A DNA stretch of 64,000 nt from Adenophora triphylla var. japonica (GCA_022495995.1 JAFEMH010002550.1:1-64000); one strand, 5' to 3'. Shown: positions 12,109 through 22,718, counted from the stretch's first letter. Made by a program: numbers and translations. Notes: generated by a model from the letters alone, not told the origin.

Positions 12109-13002
12109 AATCCCAAGAAGAGGAGATTCAAACAAATGGCCAAGAAAACAACTCCTCCAAAGAAACACTATCTTCACACCATTGCCAAATCCAACATCAA
12201 AATACCTGGTGAAACCTCCTCATACTTTGATAAATCTTCCTCCCAAACCAATTCAAATTCATCATCCCCTTCGAATTTCAAACCCTCAAAATCAAGCCAC
12301 CTCAAATCCCAAAGCCTTCACCGAATGGACATCCAAGCCATCACAGCCCAGCCATTCAACCTCTAGACTTAGAACTCCAACTCCTTCACCACAAAATTCA
12401 CCCTCACACCATTCATCCCCTCATATATCAAACCGCACCCATAAATCCCCTTCCAAATCACCTATCTCTTCCCCACAAAAATCTCATTCAACTCATTCCA
12501 ACCCAATCACTTCAAATCCTCCTACCACTTCTATACCCATACCAACCGCCCCCATCCCAACCGTCCCCATCCCAACCGCCCCTATCCCAACCGCCCTGCC
12601 CCATCCCAACCGCCGCCCCCATCTCAACTCAAACCTCATCCCCTTACACAGTTCTGCCTCACGCATTTTCCAAACCCTATTATCTCAAATGCCTCAAACC
12701 GCTCCTCCTACTTATTCTCGAACCGCCTCCTTCCTTCACCTTTATTCCTTCATCTTCAACCGCTCCTCCACCCTCTGACTACTCCCAAATCCTTTCCACC
12801 CTTAATCTTATCCAGTCCCAACTCCTCATAAACCAAGGCCACATTATCAAGCTGACCGCTTCTAATGCCTCCCTTGAAGCTTCAAACCGCTCTCTTCAGA
12901 AGCTTGCTGAATCTCAATCCCATCTGATTGCCTCTCAAACCCTTCAAATGGCTGATCATAAGAACTCCCTAAAGAGTTTTGCTCAGAGACTTGATGCCAT
13001 TA

Positions 13003-13010
13003 AGGGGGAG
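13003..13010 (+). promoter_or_regulatory. Internal polypurine-tract-like motif AGGGGGAG (copy 2)
   Basis: Lies inside the coiled-coil coding part. Same octamer as at 12101, 13501 and 14313. Confidence 0.5.
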
Positions 13011-13500
13011 AAGGATCTAGCAAACATTGTCAAATCCTCAGCTGATTCTTGCTTTGAAGGATTCAAGAAAGAGTTATCTGAAGGTGTCATTCAAATTCAA
13101 TCATTTGGAGATTCTGATCTCAAGGAAATGATTTCTCAGCTTGCAACCTCCTCCAAAACCGCCTTTGATTCCCTCCAAGCTGAATTCCTTAAATCTGTCA
13201 ATTCCCAACCGCCTTCTACTCAAGACCTTCAAACCGCCTTGAATGCGGTTGAAGCAAATATCCTTCTGGAAATTGATAATGTCAAAGAGAAGCTGGAGAT
13301 CAAAACAAACTCCCTTGATGATGCTTTGATGGCCAAGTTGAATGAATTCAAGGATGAATTCAATGACCGCCTTGAAAATATCAAGTTAGGATTCACCACC
13401 AAACTTGAAGCCACAGTCAATGAGCTGAAATCCTCCATCCAAGTGACTGTGAATCTTGATGAAATGACTGAAGCTATCTCTTCTCAGACCGCAGCAGTTC

Positions 13501-13508
13501 AGGGGGAG
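13501..13508 (+). promoter_or_regulatory. Internal polypurine-tract-like motif AGGGGGAG (copy 3)
   Basis: Lies inside the coiled-coil coding part. Same octamer as the functional tract before the 3' LTR. Confidence 0.5.
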
Positions 13509-13796
13509 GTTCAAACTTTGTACAATTCTTTGAACTCCTCCTTTCACACCTTGATTGATGAGCTAACTGATCAAGTGTCTGATAACTCCAAGGCAGTCTC
13601 TGATGCCAATCTCAAGATTGATTCTCAAGCAAATATCTTAGAGAGATTGGTGACCGCTCAAGGAAGGACCGCAGAAGAGGTGAGAAAAATTAGAAAATCC
13701 CTGAAGTCTGAAACCTCTGCATCAAATCTTGCCAGGAATCCTGAGATCAACCAACCGCAGCAGCAGCAGCAAGGTCAAGAACCGCATCAACCTTAA

Positions 13797-14312
13797 ACCG
13801 CTTTTGCTCTGTATTTTTTGGTAAACTCTTTTATTGTTGGACCGCACTCTCATTGTATTTCCTTTTGTCCAACTTACTCTTGTTTTTGTTTGTAACCCTG
13901 TAATTTTCTTTCATTCCTGTTTTGTAACCACTTGAGGAATTAATGGAAATTGCATCATGGTTCCAAAAACCTTGTTCATATCAAACTGCTTGTTTGTAGA
14001 ACAATGAAACCTCTTATGGTTTTAAACCTCATTCAAATATTTTCAACTTAAAATCATTTTTTTGAATTGAAGTTTAAACATTCAGTTTAAACCGCACATT
14101 GAACTCAAAATCATATTTCTTAAGTGCACTGAATGCATTTCTCTACTTTCCATATTGTAAGTTGTTATCTCTTAGAAAGTATAGAAATCTATAGCTTAAG
14201 CTAAGTGTGTGCATTGACTTGGGACATGAATTACCATGTTAATTCTTATGGACATGTTTTTACCAAGTACAATGTTTGCTTTAGTTATAGTAGGTAATGG
14301 CATCAATCAAAT
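13797..14312 (+). other. S 3' noncoding region
   Basis: AT-rich, with no coding pattern beyond the stop of the env-like gene. It leads into the polypurine tract. Nothing else is recognised. Confidence 0.5.
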
Positions 14313-14320
14313 AGGGGGAG
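14313..14320 (+). promoter_or_regulatory. Polypurine tract of S
   Basis: AGGGGGAG followed by AT and then the LTR start TGTTGGG at 14323. It primes plus-strand cDNA. Confidence 0.85.
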
Positions 14321-14322
14321 AT

Positions 14323-15815
14323 TGTTGGGTATGCATGTTTTAACCCTCCTATTTTGTATTAGATTTGATTGATACCATAACCTCCTGTCTATTTTAAGGA
14401 CTTTAGGACCCTATGTAATGAAGCTTAGAATTCAATTTTTTAGTTAAGTCCATTTTATAGATTAGGTTAAATTTAGGCTTGAAGACTGGCACAAGACTCA
14501 TTGGAATTGAGAGTTGCAGTTCAGAAGTTTCAAACCGCTTCTTTCAAACCGCCCTAGCAAAACCGCCCTTAGCATTTGCTTGGTGAAATCCTTTGTTTGA
14601 AACTACCCTTGAACTACTCCGGTACCGCCCTATGATGAACCGCACCTTGCGGCTCATTATCAACCGCACTTTGCAACCTCACTTTGGAGTTACCAACCGC
14701 TTCGTCAAACCGCCTACCTGTAACCGCTCCAATGATTGAAACTTGAAGTGAACCACCTTTGTCATTATAATCCACATCAGCAATACCAAATGTCAACCAC
14801 CTTATCTTGTCACGTGATTCAAAGTCAGAGAAGATCTGCAAGGATCTTGAAAAGGTGACAGTGTCCAAACCTCATTGCTTACTGGAGCATTATCAGCTTT
14901 ATCTGCAACTACCGTACCAAAGGACAAAAGTGGTTGCTGTGGACCAATAAGAAAGCATCAAGTACTGTCCTTCATCAGCTGTGTCCAACGGCTACATTTT
15001 GGATGCTTGGGTATAAATACCCCTAATCTTCACCATTTGAAGATTGCTTGAAAATTAGAGATATTGCTGTGTTCATGAGAAGTTGAAGCTCTGCCCAGAA
15101 ATTCTTAGTCCTTTGAATCTTCATCTTCATACTTCAAGAAATATTCCCCAGTCCAGAAATCAAGCCTTAACACATTCAAGAATCATTGTGCTCTACATCT
15201 CACAGATTTAAAGAGCCTTGATCTTGTTCTCACACACACACCTCATTTGTTCTAATCACATAGATTAAACACTTGAGATACACTGGTTATAGTTTTGGAT
15301 TTATTCTTCATAGTAAAGATTTTATTGTACTTTGTAATCTCTCAAATACTTAATATAAAATATCTCTTAGAAATCCAAGACTAACCATCTTGGTAGTGGA
15401 CGTAGATCGTTTATCGATTGAACCACTCCAAATAGCGTGTTCTTACTTTCTGCAATTATATTTCTTGTGCTTACTAATTATTTATCTTTGTCTCTGTTTG
15501 ATCTTTATTTAGATATCCATTATTGTGAAATAGTGTTTGGAGTTAACATTGTCAAAACCTCACTTGTTTGTAAACCGCACGTATCAACTACTTTATTAAA
15601 ACCGCTTTACAAACCTCCTCTATCAAAATAACTTTGTAACTCTAAATATTCCGCTGTGCATTTTACACTATCACTTGTAGTCTATTATCAACTGCAAGAG
15701 GATTTTGTAAGCAAGAGGTTTAGTTTTTAAAAGAGGGCGAAAAATTTTAAACAGCTATTCACCCCCCCCCCCTCTAGCTGTATTTTCACCCTTGTTGCCA
15801 CCTTTGGGACCAACA
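14323..15815 (+). repeat. 3' LTR of Sirevirus S
   Basis: 1493 bp, co-linear with 1794-3285 to the last base. TATA box at 15012-15019. It carries a run of ten C residues near 15765 where the 5' copy has about six. Confidence 0.95.
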
Positions 15816-15820
15816 AATGT
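15816..15820. repeat. Target-site duplication of Sirevirus S, right copy (AATGT)
   Basis: Exact match to 1789-1793. Confidence 0.95.
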
Positions 15821-16060
15821 CTTGCCCGCCAAGATGATGGACCTGCTTGACATCAAGCCCAAAGATCTGAAGCCTTCAGTCCACATTGTCAAGGCCTATG
15901 ACTCCACTTCCCGCACAGTTCTCGGGTTTGCTACTCTAAATATCTGGTTCAGCAAGCGGATGATCCCCACCGAATTCCAAGTGTTGGACATTCCCATCAC
16001 TTTCACAGCCATCTTGGGGCGTCCCTGGCTACATCAAAAAATGGCATGGCATCCACCCTT
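15816..16060 (+). pseudogene. Element A aspartic protease, C-terminal part
   Basis: Continues the frame left at 1793: LPAKMMDLLDI, then VKAYDSTSRTVLGFATLNI, FQVLDIPITFTAILGRPWLH. The ending AILGRPWLH is the conserved flap and alpha-helix end of Ty3/gypsy retropepsins. Element B has the same segment at 57850-58110. It is disabled only by the S insertion and a frame change near 16046. Confidence 0.85.
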
Positions 16061-17530
16061 CACCAGTGTATCAAGTTCATACAAGGCAACGAGCTAACCA
16101 CAGTCTACGGCGACTGCGTCACCACCGAGGGGACCAACACCAACGGCATTCCAGTGTTAGAAATCAAGCATGATGATGACATGGCATTAACTGGATTCAC
16201 TTTAGAGACCTCCAAGATCCAAATATGCAGCGTGGACCTTCCACTGTTTCGGGACAAAATCCCTCCCACCATGAAGATGATGAAACTCATGAACTTCATC
16301 CCAGGACTGGGGCTCAGCAAAAGGTTACAAGGCCAACACCAAGTCATCGAAGTCAAGGACCACACCACGGTCCAGGGGCTCGGCTATGTGCCGACACCAG
16401 CTGATATCACAGAAAACAAAAGGCTGGCCCGCACCAAGGCAGCAGCCCGCAAAAGGGGAACCTCCAACGGCACACCCAACCTCCAACTTTACAGTTTCGA
16501 CCTCGCTCACTACTTCATCAAGGGAACCGACAGCAGAACTGAGGGAACCGACAGCAGAACTAAGGGAACCGACAGCAGAACTGAGGGAACCGACAGCGGA
16601 ACCGACAGTAGAACTGAGGGGACCGAAAGTGGAACTGATAAAGATGAGAAAAAAGCAGGGAAAGTCAAGGGGAGCATTCCTCGACATTACAGCTCTACCT
16701 GGACCAGTTGCCACCATAGTTCAGCATGAGTACACATTTAAAGGAATCCCAGACTTGGAAGAGCAACTCGAGACACTCTTCATGGGAAACAGACTGTTTG
16801 GGTCAGCCGCTAAGGCCACATTCGGTTACAGTAACTCCAAAGCAGAAGAAACCAGAATTCATAGAAGATACTCTCAGTGGACCCGCTCTATAGACTCTTT
16901 TTGAAGAAGTCATGGAGGTGCCGAACCTGATTGACCTGGGCTCCGAAAATAGCATGATCGCCATGATTGGGACAGCAGAAGCGAAGCCTCTCGACCCCCG
17001 AACCCTCATCAAGCATCCAGCAATGCCACTGAAAAATTGGGTAACTCTCACCGGACCAAGGGCAAGCCAGACAGAAATGGAAAACAAGTTGGGCCTGCAC
17101 CCACATCTCCTTAAACCCGATCTCAAACCCTCTGAGTCAATCCTTGTTAAAGTCCAGTCCTCTGAGTCGTCCAACGGCCTTACGCCGGAAGACTATGATA
17201 ATGTAGCTAACAATGTATTTCCGTTCGCATTTAATGAAAAGTCTGACCTTTCAGATTATCCCCTCATTGCCACTTTAACAACTGATAAGTTAACAAACAA
17301 CTTAAAAGACGTTAATAATGACTCACTTGATAAAGAAGCAGATACACTAAACGAAAAATACATTAAATAAGTTCTCAAGCTTGTAGTAGACCAAGAGGAC
17401 AATCGGGCCCAAGCTGCCGAAGAGGTTATGACTAAAGTGAACCTGGGGTCATTGCAAGAGCCTAAAAATACACAAGTGGGCAGTTTCTTCGCCGGTACAA
17501 AAAAAGAAGCCCTGATAAATCTCCTCAAAG
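16061..17530 (+). pseudogene. Element A protease to reverse transcriptase linker
   Basis: Coding-like but without a known domain: LHQCIKFIQGNELTTVYGDC then EIKHDDDMALTGFTLETSK and a K/R-rich stretch. It moves to another frame at about 16650 (GAFLDITALPGPVATIVQHE) and again at 16912 (VPNLIDLGSENSMIAM). This long spacer between protease and reverse transcriptase is usual in Tat/Ogre elements. It contains the heptapeptide array at 16522-16640. Element B has a shorter homologue at 58244-59379, where the phrase matching AQAAEE at 17410 recurs. Confidence 0.6.
16522..16640 (+). repeat. 21-bp tandem array encoding TDSRTEG heptapeptides
   Basis: About five units of GGGAACCGACAGCAGAACTG(A), the first three nearly identical and the rest drifting and partly deleted. 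The period is a multiple of three, so the frame is kept. Slippage-type expansion in a disordered linker. Confidence 0.85.
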
Positions 17531-17680
17531 AGTATGTTGACGTGTTTGCCTAGTCGTAGCAGGACATGCCAGGACTCGATCCCTCAATCGTAGAGCACAG
17601 AATTCCCCTGGATCCAGAATCCAAGCCTATCAAGCAGAAATTGCGCAAGATCAAGCCAGAGTGGTCCTTGTAGTGAACCC
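17531..17680 (+). pseudogene. Element A reverse transcriptase stub
   Basis: LKEYVDVFA, then two stops, then IVEHRIPLDPESKPIKQKLRKIKPEW. This is the entry segment of a Ty3/gypsy reverse transcriptase. After it the sequence jumps directly to the archaeal-type RNase H. The fingers, palm with the YxDD motif, thumb and the first RNase H are all missing, a deletion of well over 1 kb. Confidence 0.82.
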
Positions 17681-17689
17681 AAGGGTCCT

Positions 17690-18220
17690 GATCTGCAGTT
17701 CCCGGATGACGGAATCTTTTCACTCGACAGCACAAGCCGCTCGCAACTCATCTTCGATGGGGCAGCCAACAAGAAGGGAAATGGTATTGGAATGCTCCTT
17801 GTCGATCCCAAGGACGAGCACACTCCCATAGCCATCAAATTGAATTTTGAAACAACCAACAATGTAGCAGAGTATGAAGCTTGTGCAGCCGGTCTAGAAG
17901 CCGCTCTTGAGCGCAACATCTCAGAACTGGAAGTATACGAAGACTCAGCATTGATCATCAATCAAGTGTCCAACAAATGGAAGACGATAGATTCTGGCCT
18001 ATAGAAGTACCACACGTACATGGAGGAGCTCATTGATCAGTTCAAGGACATCTCTTTCCATTATTTTCCAAGAGACAGGAACCGCTTAACAGATGCCCTG
18101 GCTACCCTCGCATCTCTTGTCGAAATTCTCGACGGGAAATCAATAAAATCCCTCAGAATAGGCAGATGGGAAACACCCGCTTATTGTTGTGAGTTCGAAG
18201 TTAAAAATGAACCGATCGAT
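17690..18220 (+). pseudogene. Element A archaeal-type (second) RNase H
   Basis: FDGAANKKGNGIGMLLVDP at about 17755 holds the first catalytic Asp. NNVAEYEACAAGLEAAL holds the Glu. VYEDSALIINQV holds the Asp position (D-S), and HYFPRDRNRLTDALATLAS holds the last Asp. This extra RNase H is a hallmark of Tat/Ogre elements. One in-frame TAG is at 18002 and the start is lost in the deletion. All four acidic positions look retained. Confidence 0.85.
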
Positions 18221-18229
18221 GAACCCTGG

Positions 18230-19498
18230 TACAATCAAATCTACCAGTACCTCCAAAACGGAGAAGCTTCCTTCACAAGTGAAGATGGAAAATACAAAGA
18301 AGGGATCAAAGCCAAAAACATGATGGCACTAAAACGCCTGGCATCCCATTTCGTCATTTTGGGGGGTATGTTGTACAAGAAGCGCCACCAAGGGCCACTC
18401 CTTCGGTGTGTAAATAAAGAAAAAGCCAGCGAGCTAATGAACGAAGTTCACAACGGAACCTGCGGTCCGCACATGAACACCAGAGCATTGACACAGATCA
18501 TCCTCCGTATGGGATACTCTTGGGTATCAATAGAAACAGACTGCATCCAGTTCATCTGAAGCTGCGACAAATGTCAACGGTTCTCCAACCTCAATCACAT
18601 CACTCCTCACGAACTCTATTGCATGACTACGCCATGGCCTTTCGCCACATGGAGAATCAACGTCATCGGCAAAATCACTTCGCTAGGGAGCAATGGTCAC
18701 GAGTTCATACTATTCCCAGTCAACTACTTCACCAAATGGGTAGAAGCCAGATTATACAAGGTACTGAATTCTAAGAAGGTGGCCGAGTTTATCAAAGAAA
18801 ACATCATGTGCAGATACGGGGTGCCCAACGAGATCATATCCGACAATAGGACCCACTTTGAAGGAGATTGTGACCAACTGTTGACCGAGTTCAAAGTTAC
18901 ACGCCACAAGTCTTCTCCCTACAGGCAAAAAACTAATGGTGTAGTAGAGGCAGCAAACAAGACTCTCGCAATGATAATCAGAAAAATGACCATCAAAGGT
19001 CGGGATTGGCCCGAGAAGCTACATCTAGTGCTCTGGGGATACTGTACATCAGTCAGAAACGCCACAGGGGAGACTCCTTTTGCACTTACCAACAGAATGG
19101 AAGCAATGTTACCAGTGGAATTGGAAATTCCATCCCTTCGAGTCCTCTTGGAAAACGGGATCAATGAAGTCAAATGGCTTCAGAGCCATCATGGCAAACT
19201 TGCTCTACTCGACGAGCACAGATTGAAAGCCATCGATCATACTCGTGCCTACCAAGGCAGAATGGCCCGAGCATTTGATAAGAAAGTCAAGATCTGAGAC
19301 ATCAGAGAAGGCGACTTGGTACTAAAGGAAAAGCCTCCTACGCAGACCAATCCCCTCGAAAAGTGGGAACCTACCTGGATAGGTTCATTCATGGTACAAA
19401 GAATCTTCTCCGGAGGAGCCATGAAGTTAGCAGATTTGGACGGAAACCCTTTCGTTAACCCCGTGAACAGAAGCATGCTCCGCAGATACTTCGTTTGA
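18230..19498 (+). pseudogene. Element A integrase
   Basis: The zinc-binding part has HNGTCGPHMN and SCDKCQRF, with a TGA just before SCDKC where Arg is likely. The catalytic core has WRINVIGK, in which the first catalytic Asp is replaced by Asn. The second Asp remains in EIISDNRTHF and the Glu in NGVVEAANKTL. The C-terminal part KWEPTWIGSFMVQRIFSGGA is the Tat-type GPF/Y-like module, ending RRYFV. It is about 80 percent alike to the integrase of B by eye. An in-frame TGA at 19296 interrupts the C-terminus. Confidence 0.88.
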
Positions 19499-19932
19499 GG
19501 AAGAGCATGAGTCAACTCTCCTTCCCTATACACCACCCCTCAGTAAAATTAAAGTTCTAAAAGAGTAATACCCAACGGGATACATTCCTAACAATGATCC
19601 AGGTAAAAAATAGGGTCGTACTTCTTTTGTCTTTGTTTTTCTCAAAAATCACCTAAAGTTTCGAACTACGGTGACCTGAGCCCCTTAGTGCAATTGTAAA
19701 AGGGGAACGTAGACAGCCATCATTGGTTCGGTCTCAAAAACAAAAGAAAAAAACAAATAAGCATCAATCGCTTGTGTTTTGAAAAGCTCTTAAAATTTAA
19801 CCTACAAATTCATTACGGTTAAAACAATCTTTGATGAGTTAAAGCATGGTCAACTCTTGACTCGCTACACGCTAGCAAAACAATAATAATATATTAATCA
19901 ATTAATGTGTCTGCAATGACAGTGGGTGGATA
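19499..19932 (+). other. Element A post-integrase noncoding segment
   Basis: No genes. It holds a copy of the recurrent hairpin at 19662-19712 and ends at the MITE target duplication. Confidence 0.5.
19662..19712 (+). promoter_or_regulatory. Recurrent CTACG/CGTAG hairpin, copy 1 (element A)
   Basis: CGAACTACG at 19662 is complementary to CGTAG at 19708. The inner arms are CCCCTT at 19681 and AAGGGG at 19700. Homologous positions occur in B and C with different inner-stem bases. Confidence 0.6.
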
Positions 19933-19942
19933 CTCTGGACAG
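19933..19942. repeat. Target-site duplication of the MITE, left (CTCTGGACAG)
   Basis: Ten bases repeated exactly at 20672-20681. A 9-11 bp duplication is the Mutator-like signature. Confidence 0.88.
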
Positions 19943-20245
19943 GAATTTTTTCTCAAATAATCCTTTTTTACTTTTTTATTTACCAAAATGACTCACTGTT
20001 CAAACTATTGCCCAGAATGTCCATTTTTTTGAAAATCGCTACACCGTGTAGCGAGTTTGACTTGGGTCTTGTCAAAACTCGCTACACCGTGTAGCGAGTT
20101 TAGGGTAATTAAGTTTGGCCGTTTGGAAATTAATTAGGCCATTTAATTAATCTAAACTCGCTACACGGTGTAGCGAGTTTGACTTCCCTTTTTTTTTCTT
20201 ATTTTATTTAATTCTTCTCTTCTCTTCCTTCCTTCTTTCTTTCTA

Positions 20246-20317
<72 letters not shown>

Positions 20318-20671
20318 TATATAGAAAGAAAGAAAGAAGGAAGAGAAGAGAAGAGAAGAATTAAATAAAATACGAAAAAAAGGGAAAGTCAAACTGCATA
20401 TCACAGAATGGCGGTTTGATTAGGGACTTTGTCAAAACTCGCTACACCGTGTAGCGAGTTTAGGTTAATTAAATGGCCTAATTAATTTCCAAACGGCCAA
20501 ACTTAATTACCCTAAACTCGCTACACGGTGTAGCGAGTTTTGACAAACCCTAATCAAACTCGCTACACGGTGTAGCGATTTTCAAAAAAATGGACATTTT
20601 GGGCAATAGTTTGAACAGTGAGTCATTTTGGTAAATAAAAAAGTAAAAAAGGATTATTTGAGAAAAAATTC
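19943..20671. mobile_element. Mutator-like foldback MITE, 729 bp
   Basis: The two halves are near-perfect inverted repeats of about 300 bp, beginning GAATTTTTTCTC and ending GAGAAAAAATTC, with a (TA)n centre at 20245-20310. It encodes no protein. The arms contain a palindrome TCGCTACACCGTGTAGCGA six times (near 20038, 20081, 20157, 20441, 20517 and 20560), with a degenerate seventh near 20395. The 10-bp target duplication argues for mobilisation by a MULE transposase. It lies 11 bp from the stop codon of antisense gene X of element A. Confidence 0.88.
20245..20310. repeat. (TA)n microsatellite at the centre of the MITE
   Basis: About 30 TA dinucleotides at the loop of the foldback, a likely result of slippage or polymorphic in length. 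Confidence 0.9.
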
Positions 20672-20681
20672 CTCTGGACAG
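20672..20681. repeat. Target-site duplication of the MITE, right (CTCTGGACAG)
   Basis: Exact copy of 19933-19942. Confidence 0.88.
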
Positions 20682-20691
20682 CAAGGTCAAC

Positions 20692-22188
20692 CTAGTTCCG
20701 CGTACTTGGTCCTTCATCCTTCTTCCCCTTCCCTTTTCCGCGGCGAGTATTCTTCACCTTCACAGGGAATATTCCCGTAGTCCTTCTACCTGGCTCAGGG
20801 ACCCTTCCCGCCTCGGTCAAGCCGGTTGCTGCCAACGCAGCCCTTTCCCTAGCTCTTTCTTGAGCCGCCACTCTCCGAGTCATCATGACCGTGCTTTGAT
20901 CGGCCGCCCGATCAGCATTTGCCTCATAATCAGCCATGTCATCCCCCGTACGATTCTGAGGGTTAGCCATCGCTTCGACTCTCCTCAAAGTCGAGCCTTC
21001 AATGTAATCATGACCCAACAGCTCCCTTCGTCTCCACAAAATGGCCATCTGTGTCTCCCTTATACACCCTTCATGCCAGTTCAGATGCTGTGTAGACAGA
21101 ACAATGCCCCCTCTCCGGTGAAAGAGAACCCTGGCATGAAAGGACATGTATTGTCACAGCCGCATGAGAAGCAATAGCGTCGAAGGATCTTCCATCGGAA
21201 GAGGCCCCACCTCGAAGGTAGCAGCATGACCCAAATCCGTCAGTGGCACCTGCTCCAGCCCGTACTATCGCAGCACCAAGGATGGAATGTAGAAAGCAGT
21301 CTGGGACAACCCTGGTACTCTGACAACCAGAAGACCCTCATGAGCGGTCCGACAAGTTTGTAGCTTCCAATGAGGAACCCACCATCGCAAGTGATGCGTG
21401 CGGAGTCTGGCCATCCAGAGCTCCAGTTCAGCCTGATCGCCCCCTATCACCAGAGGACGTCGAGAAAAGGACCAAGGGTCACAAGACACTGACACCTCGG
21501 GCACCATGTGCAATCGCTCCCTCAACCACATAGTGAGCATAGCGGGACTCCCTCCCCACATGTATCGGCTTCCGGTCGCCATCCGACCTATGCCAAGGAA
21601 CGTCTCGCCCAGGATCAAAGGCACAATGTCTCCCCCATTTCGGCACTGCCTCACCAGGTCCAGTACACTGTGATGGCACACACCCAGGGACGTGAATGTG
21701 AACAAAGTGGCAATCGCGCACAGAGCAAATGCGTCCCATGCAAAAACACTCCCCTCAACACCGGCAAATTTATCGGGCAGCCCCGAAATGTCAACATAAT
21801 CCGTGTTCAGTATTAGCATCCCGTATGCTTCTTCAGCTGAGATACCAAGCAAAGATACCAACTTCTCAGCAGTGGCCATGCCACCCGTCAAGGGAAGAAC
21901 TAGTTGTTCCGTCTCAGGTCCTCCTAATATGGCCCGAAAATCTTCAAAGGTGGGCATAATCTTGTTGTACGAAAAGCTATACACGTGCCTCCGTACGTCC
22001 CAAAAATGAGCCCCAGCTCTCAAAAGATCCCAATCAGGCATGAGCTCCATCAAGGCTCAAACTGATTTCATCCCGTAACAACCCTAAAAAAAACCCTTGC
22101 TTTGCCTCGTGTGGTGCCGTACCCACGACTGGAAATTGTCCAAGTATCGCTCTTGCATCTGAGACGATAGCCTAGGAAATGGAGCCAT
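20692..22188 (-). pseudogene. Antisense gene X of element A (DUF7745/plant mobile domain-like)
   Basis: A single reading frame on the minus strand runs from ATG at 22188 (MAPFPRLSSQMQERYLDNFQ) to a stop at 20692 with no frameshift. It has four in-frame stops (near 22084, 22055, 21262 and 21154). Key segments are MPDWDLLRAGAHFWDVRRHV then FSYNKIMPTFEDFRAILGG at about 21990, WDAFALCAIATLFTF, RRPLVIGGDQAELELWMARL and a Lys/Gly-rich C-terminus. The WD...F.F....PT.EDF pattern resembles DUF7745 and plant mobile domain proteins, recognised by eye only. It is homologous over its whole length to 61387-62910 in element B. Function unknown. Host proteins of this class are nuclear, and related domains recur in Gypsy and Mutator elements. 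Confidence 0.72.
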
Positions 22189-22718
22189 GGAAAGAGCAAG
22201 GAAAACCTTCAAGAATTTAAGAGAGAAATTCAGTGTTGGATTAGAAGCAAACGTGCTGCTTTCACAATTGCAAAAACTGAACTGCAATTTAAAGCAATCT
22301 GGAAATTGAATCCAAGTTCGGCCTGACTGTTTTTCAAGTTGACTGGGTAAACTCTGCAGCCAGCTGCCTCAATTTGGAAACATTTCCAAACCATATCCTG
22401 TTCAAGCCTCATTCAAAACTACGTGCACCCATGGTTTAAATCAACCACTGCCAACACCACTTCCGCCCCGGGCTCATGCAACAGTGCAATTAATTAAATA
22501 ACTGTGCATATAGACATAAATTTGATCAGTTCAAATTTTGTGCATTTTCATTATTATTTATTTTTGATCAACCTACTTGCTTATTTGCCAAAAATAACAG
22601 AAGGTAATCACTAAATAAATGTGCAAAATACAAGGTTCCGCCTCAAAGGCCCTTTCAAGTACAAGTCAAATTGTTTGGACAATACACACATTTTATCTAA
22701 AAATAAATAAAAGGAGGA
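22189..22718. other. Spacer between antisense genes Y and X in element A
   Basis: AT-rich, no genes. It should contain the promoter of X (minus strand). At 22317-22337 it holds a degenerate copy of the GTCCGGCCGGAC...TTTTGCA motif. No convincing TATA box seen. Confidence 0.4.

Larger units (their letters stand above)
9682..13796 (+). pseudogene. S env-like third gene, two or more exons, proline-rich and coiled-coil
   Basis: The likely start ATG at 9682 gives a 10-codon exon (MAPKAPFSYM) that ends exactly at a GTATGT donor. The acceptor TTTTGTAG is at 10711, and DPKFFIPGFEINEPRAP follows in frame. A globular part (10730-11569) is spread over two frames. Next come a basic, nuclear-signal-like KKASRKK, an acidic DEEEEEDAG stretch, a long Pro/Ser/Thr-rich segment (11880-12770) and a coiled-coil segment of about 340 codons (12780-13796) ending in a polyglutamine tail. 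Proline-rich then coiled-coil is the layout described for Sirevirus env-like proteins. No signal peptide or clear transmembrane helix is seen, so an envelope role is doubtful. At least three frameshifts. Confidence 0.7.
1794..15815 (+). mobile_element. Element S: Sirevirus-type Ty1/copia retrotransposon, 14.0 kb, complete but decayed
   Basis: Two long direct repeats begin TGTTGGG and end ACCAACA and flank gag, protease, integrase, reverse transcriptase, RNase H and a long third gene. The order protease-integrase-reverse transcriptase is copia. The large size, the primer site of initiator-methionine type, the extra env-like gene with proline-rich and coiled-coil parts, and the repeated AGGGGGAG tracts fit the Sirevirus (SIRE1/Maximus) genus. 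A perfect 5-bp target duplication flanks it. The interruption of A's protease codons shows that S is younger than A. Gag-pol is broken by many small indels. Confidence 0.92.

Noticed and set aside
11915..12778. Long open frame of 287 codons in an alternative frame of the S env-like gene
   Set aside because: It is the shadow of the proline/serine-rich codons of the true frame; composition is Leu/Pro/Asn repeats with no domain.
9682..13796. A genuine retroviral-type envelope protein in S
   Set aside because: No signal peptide, no clear membrane-spanning helix and nuclear-signal-like basic motifs; env-like is kept only as a family label.
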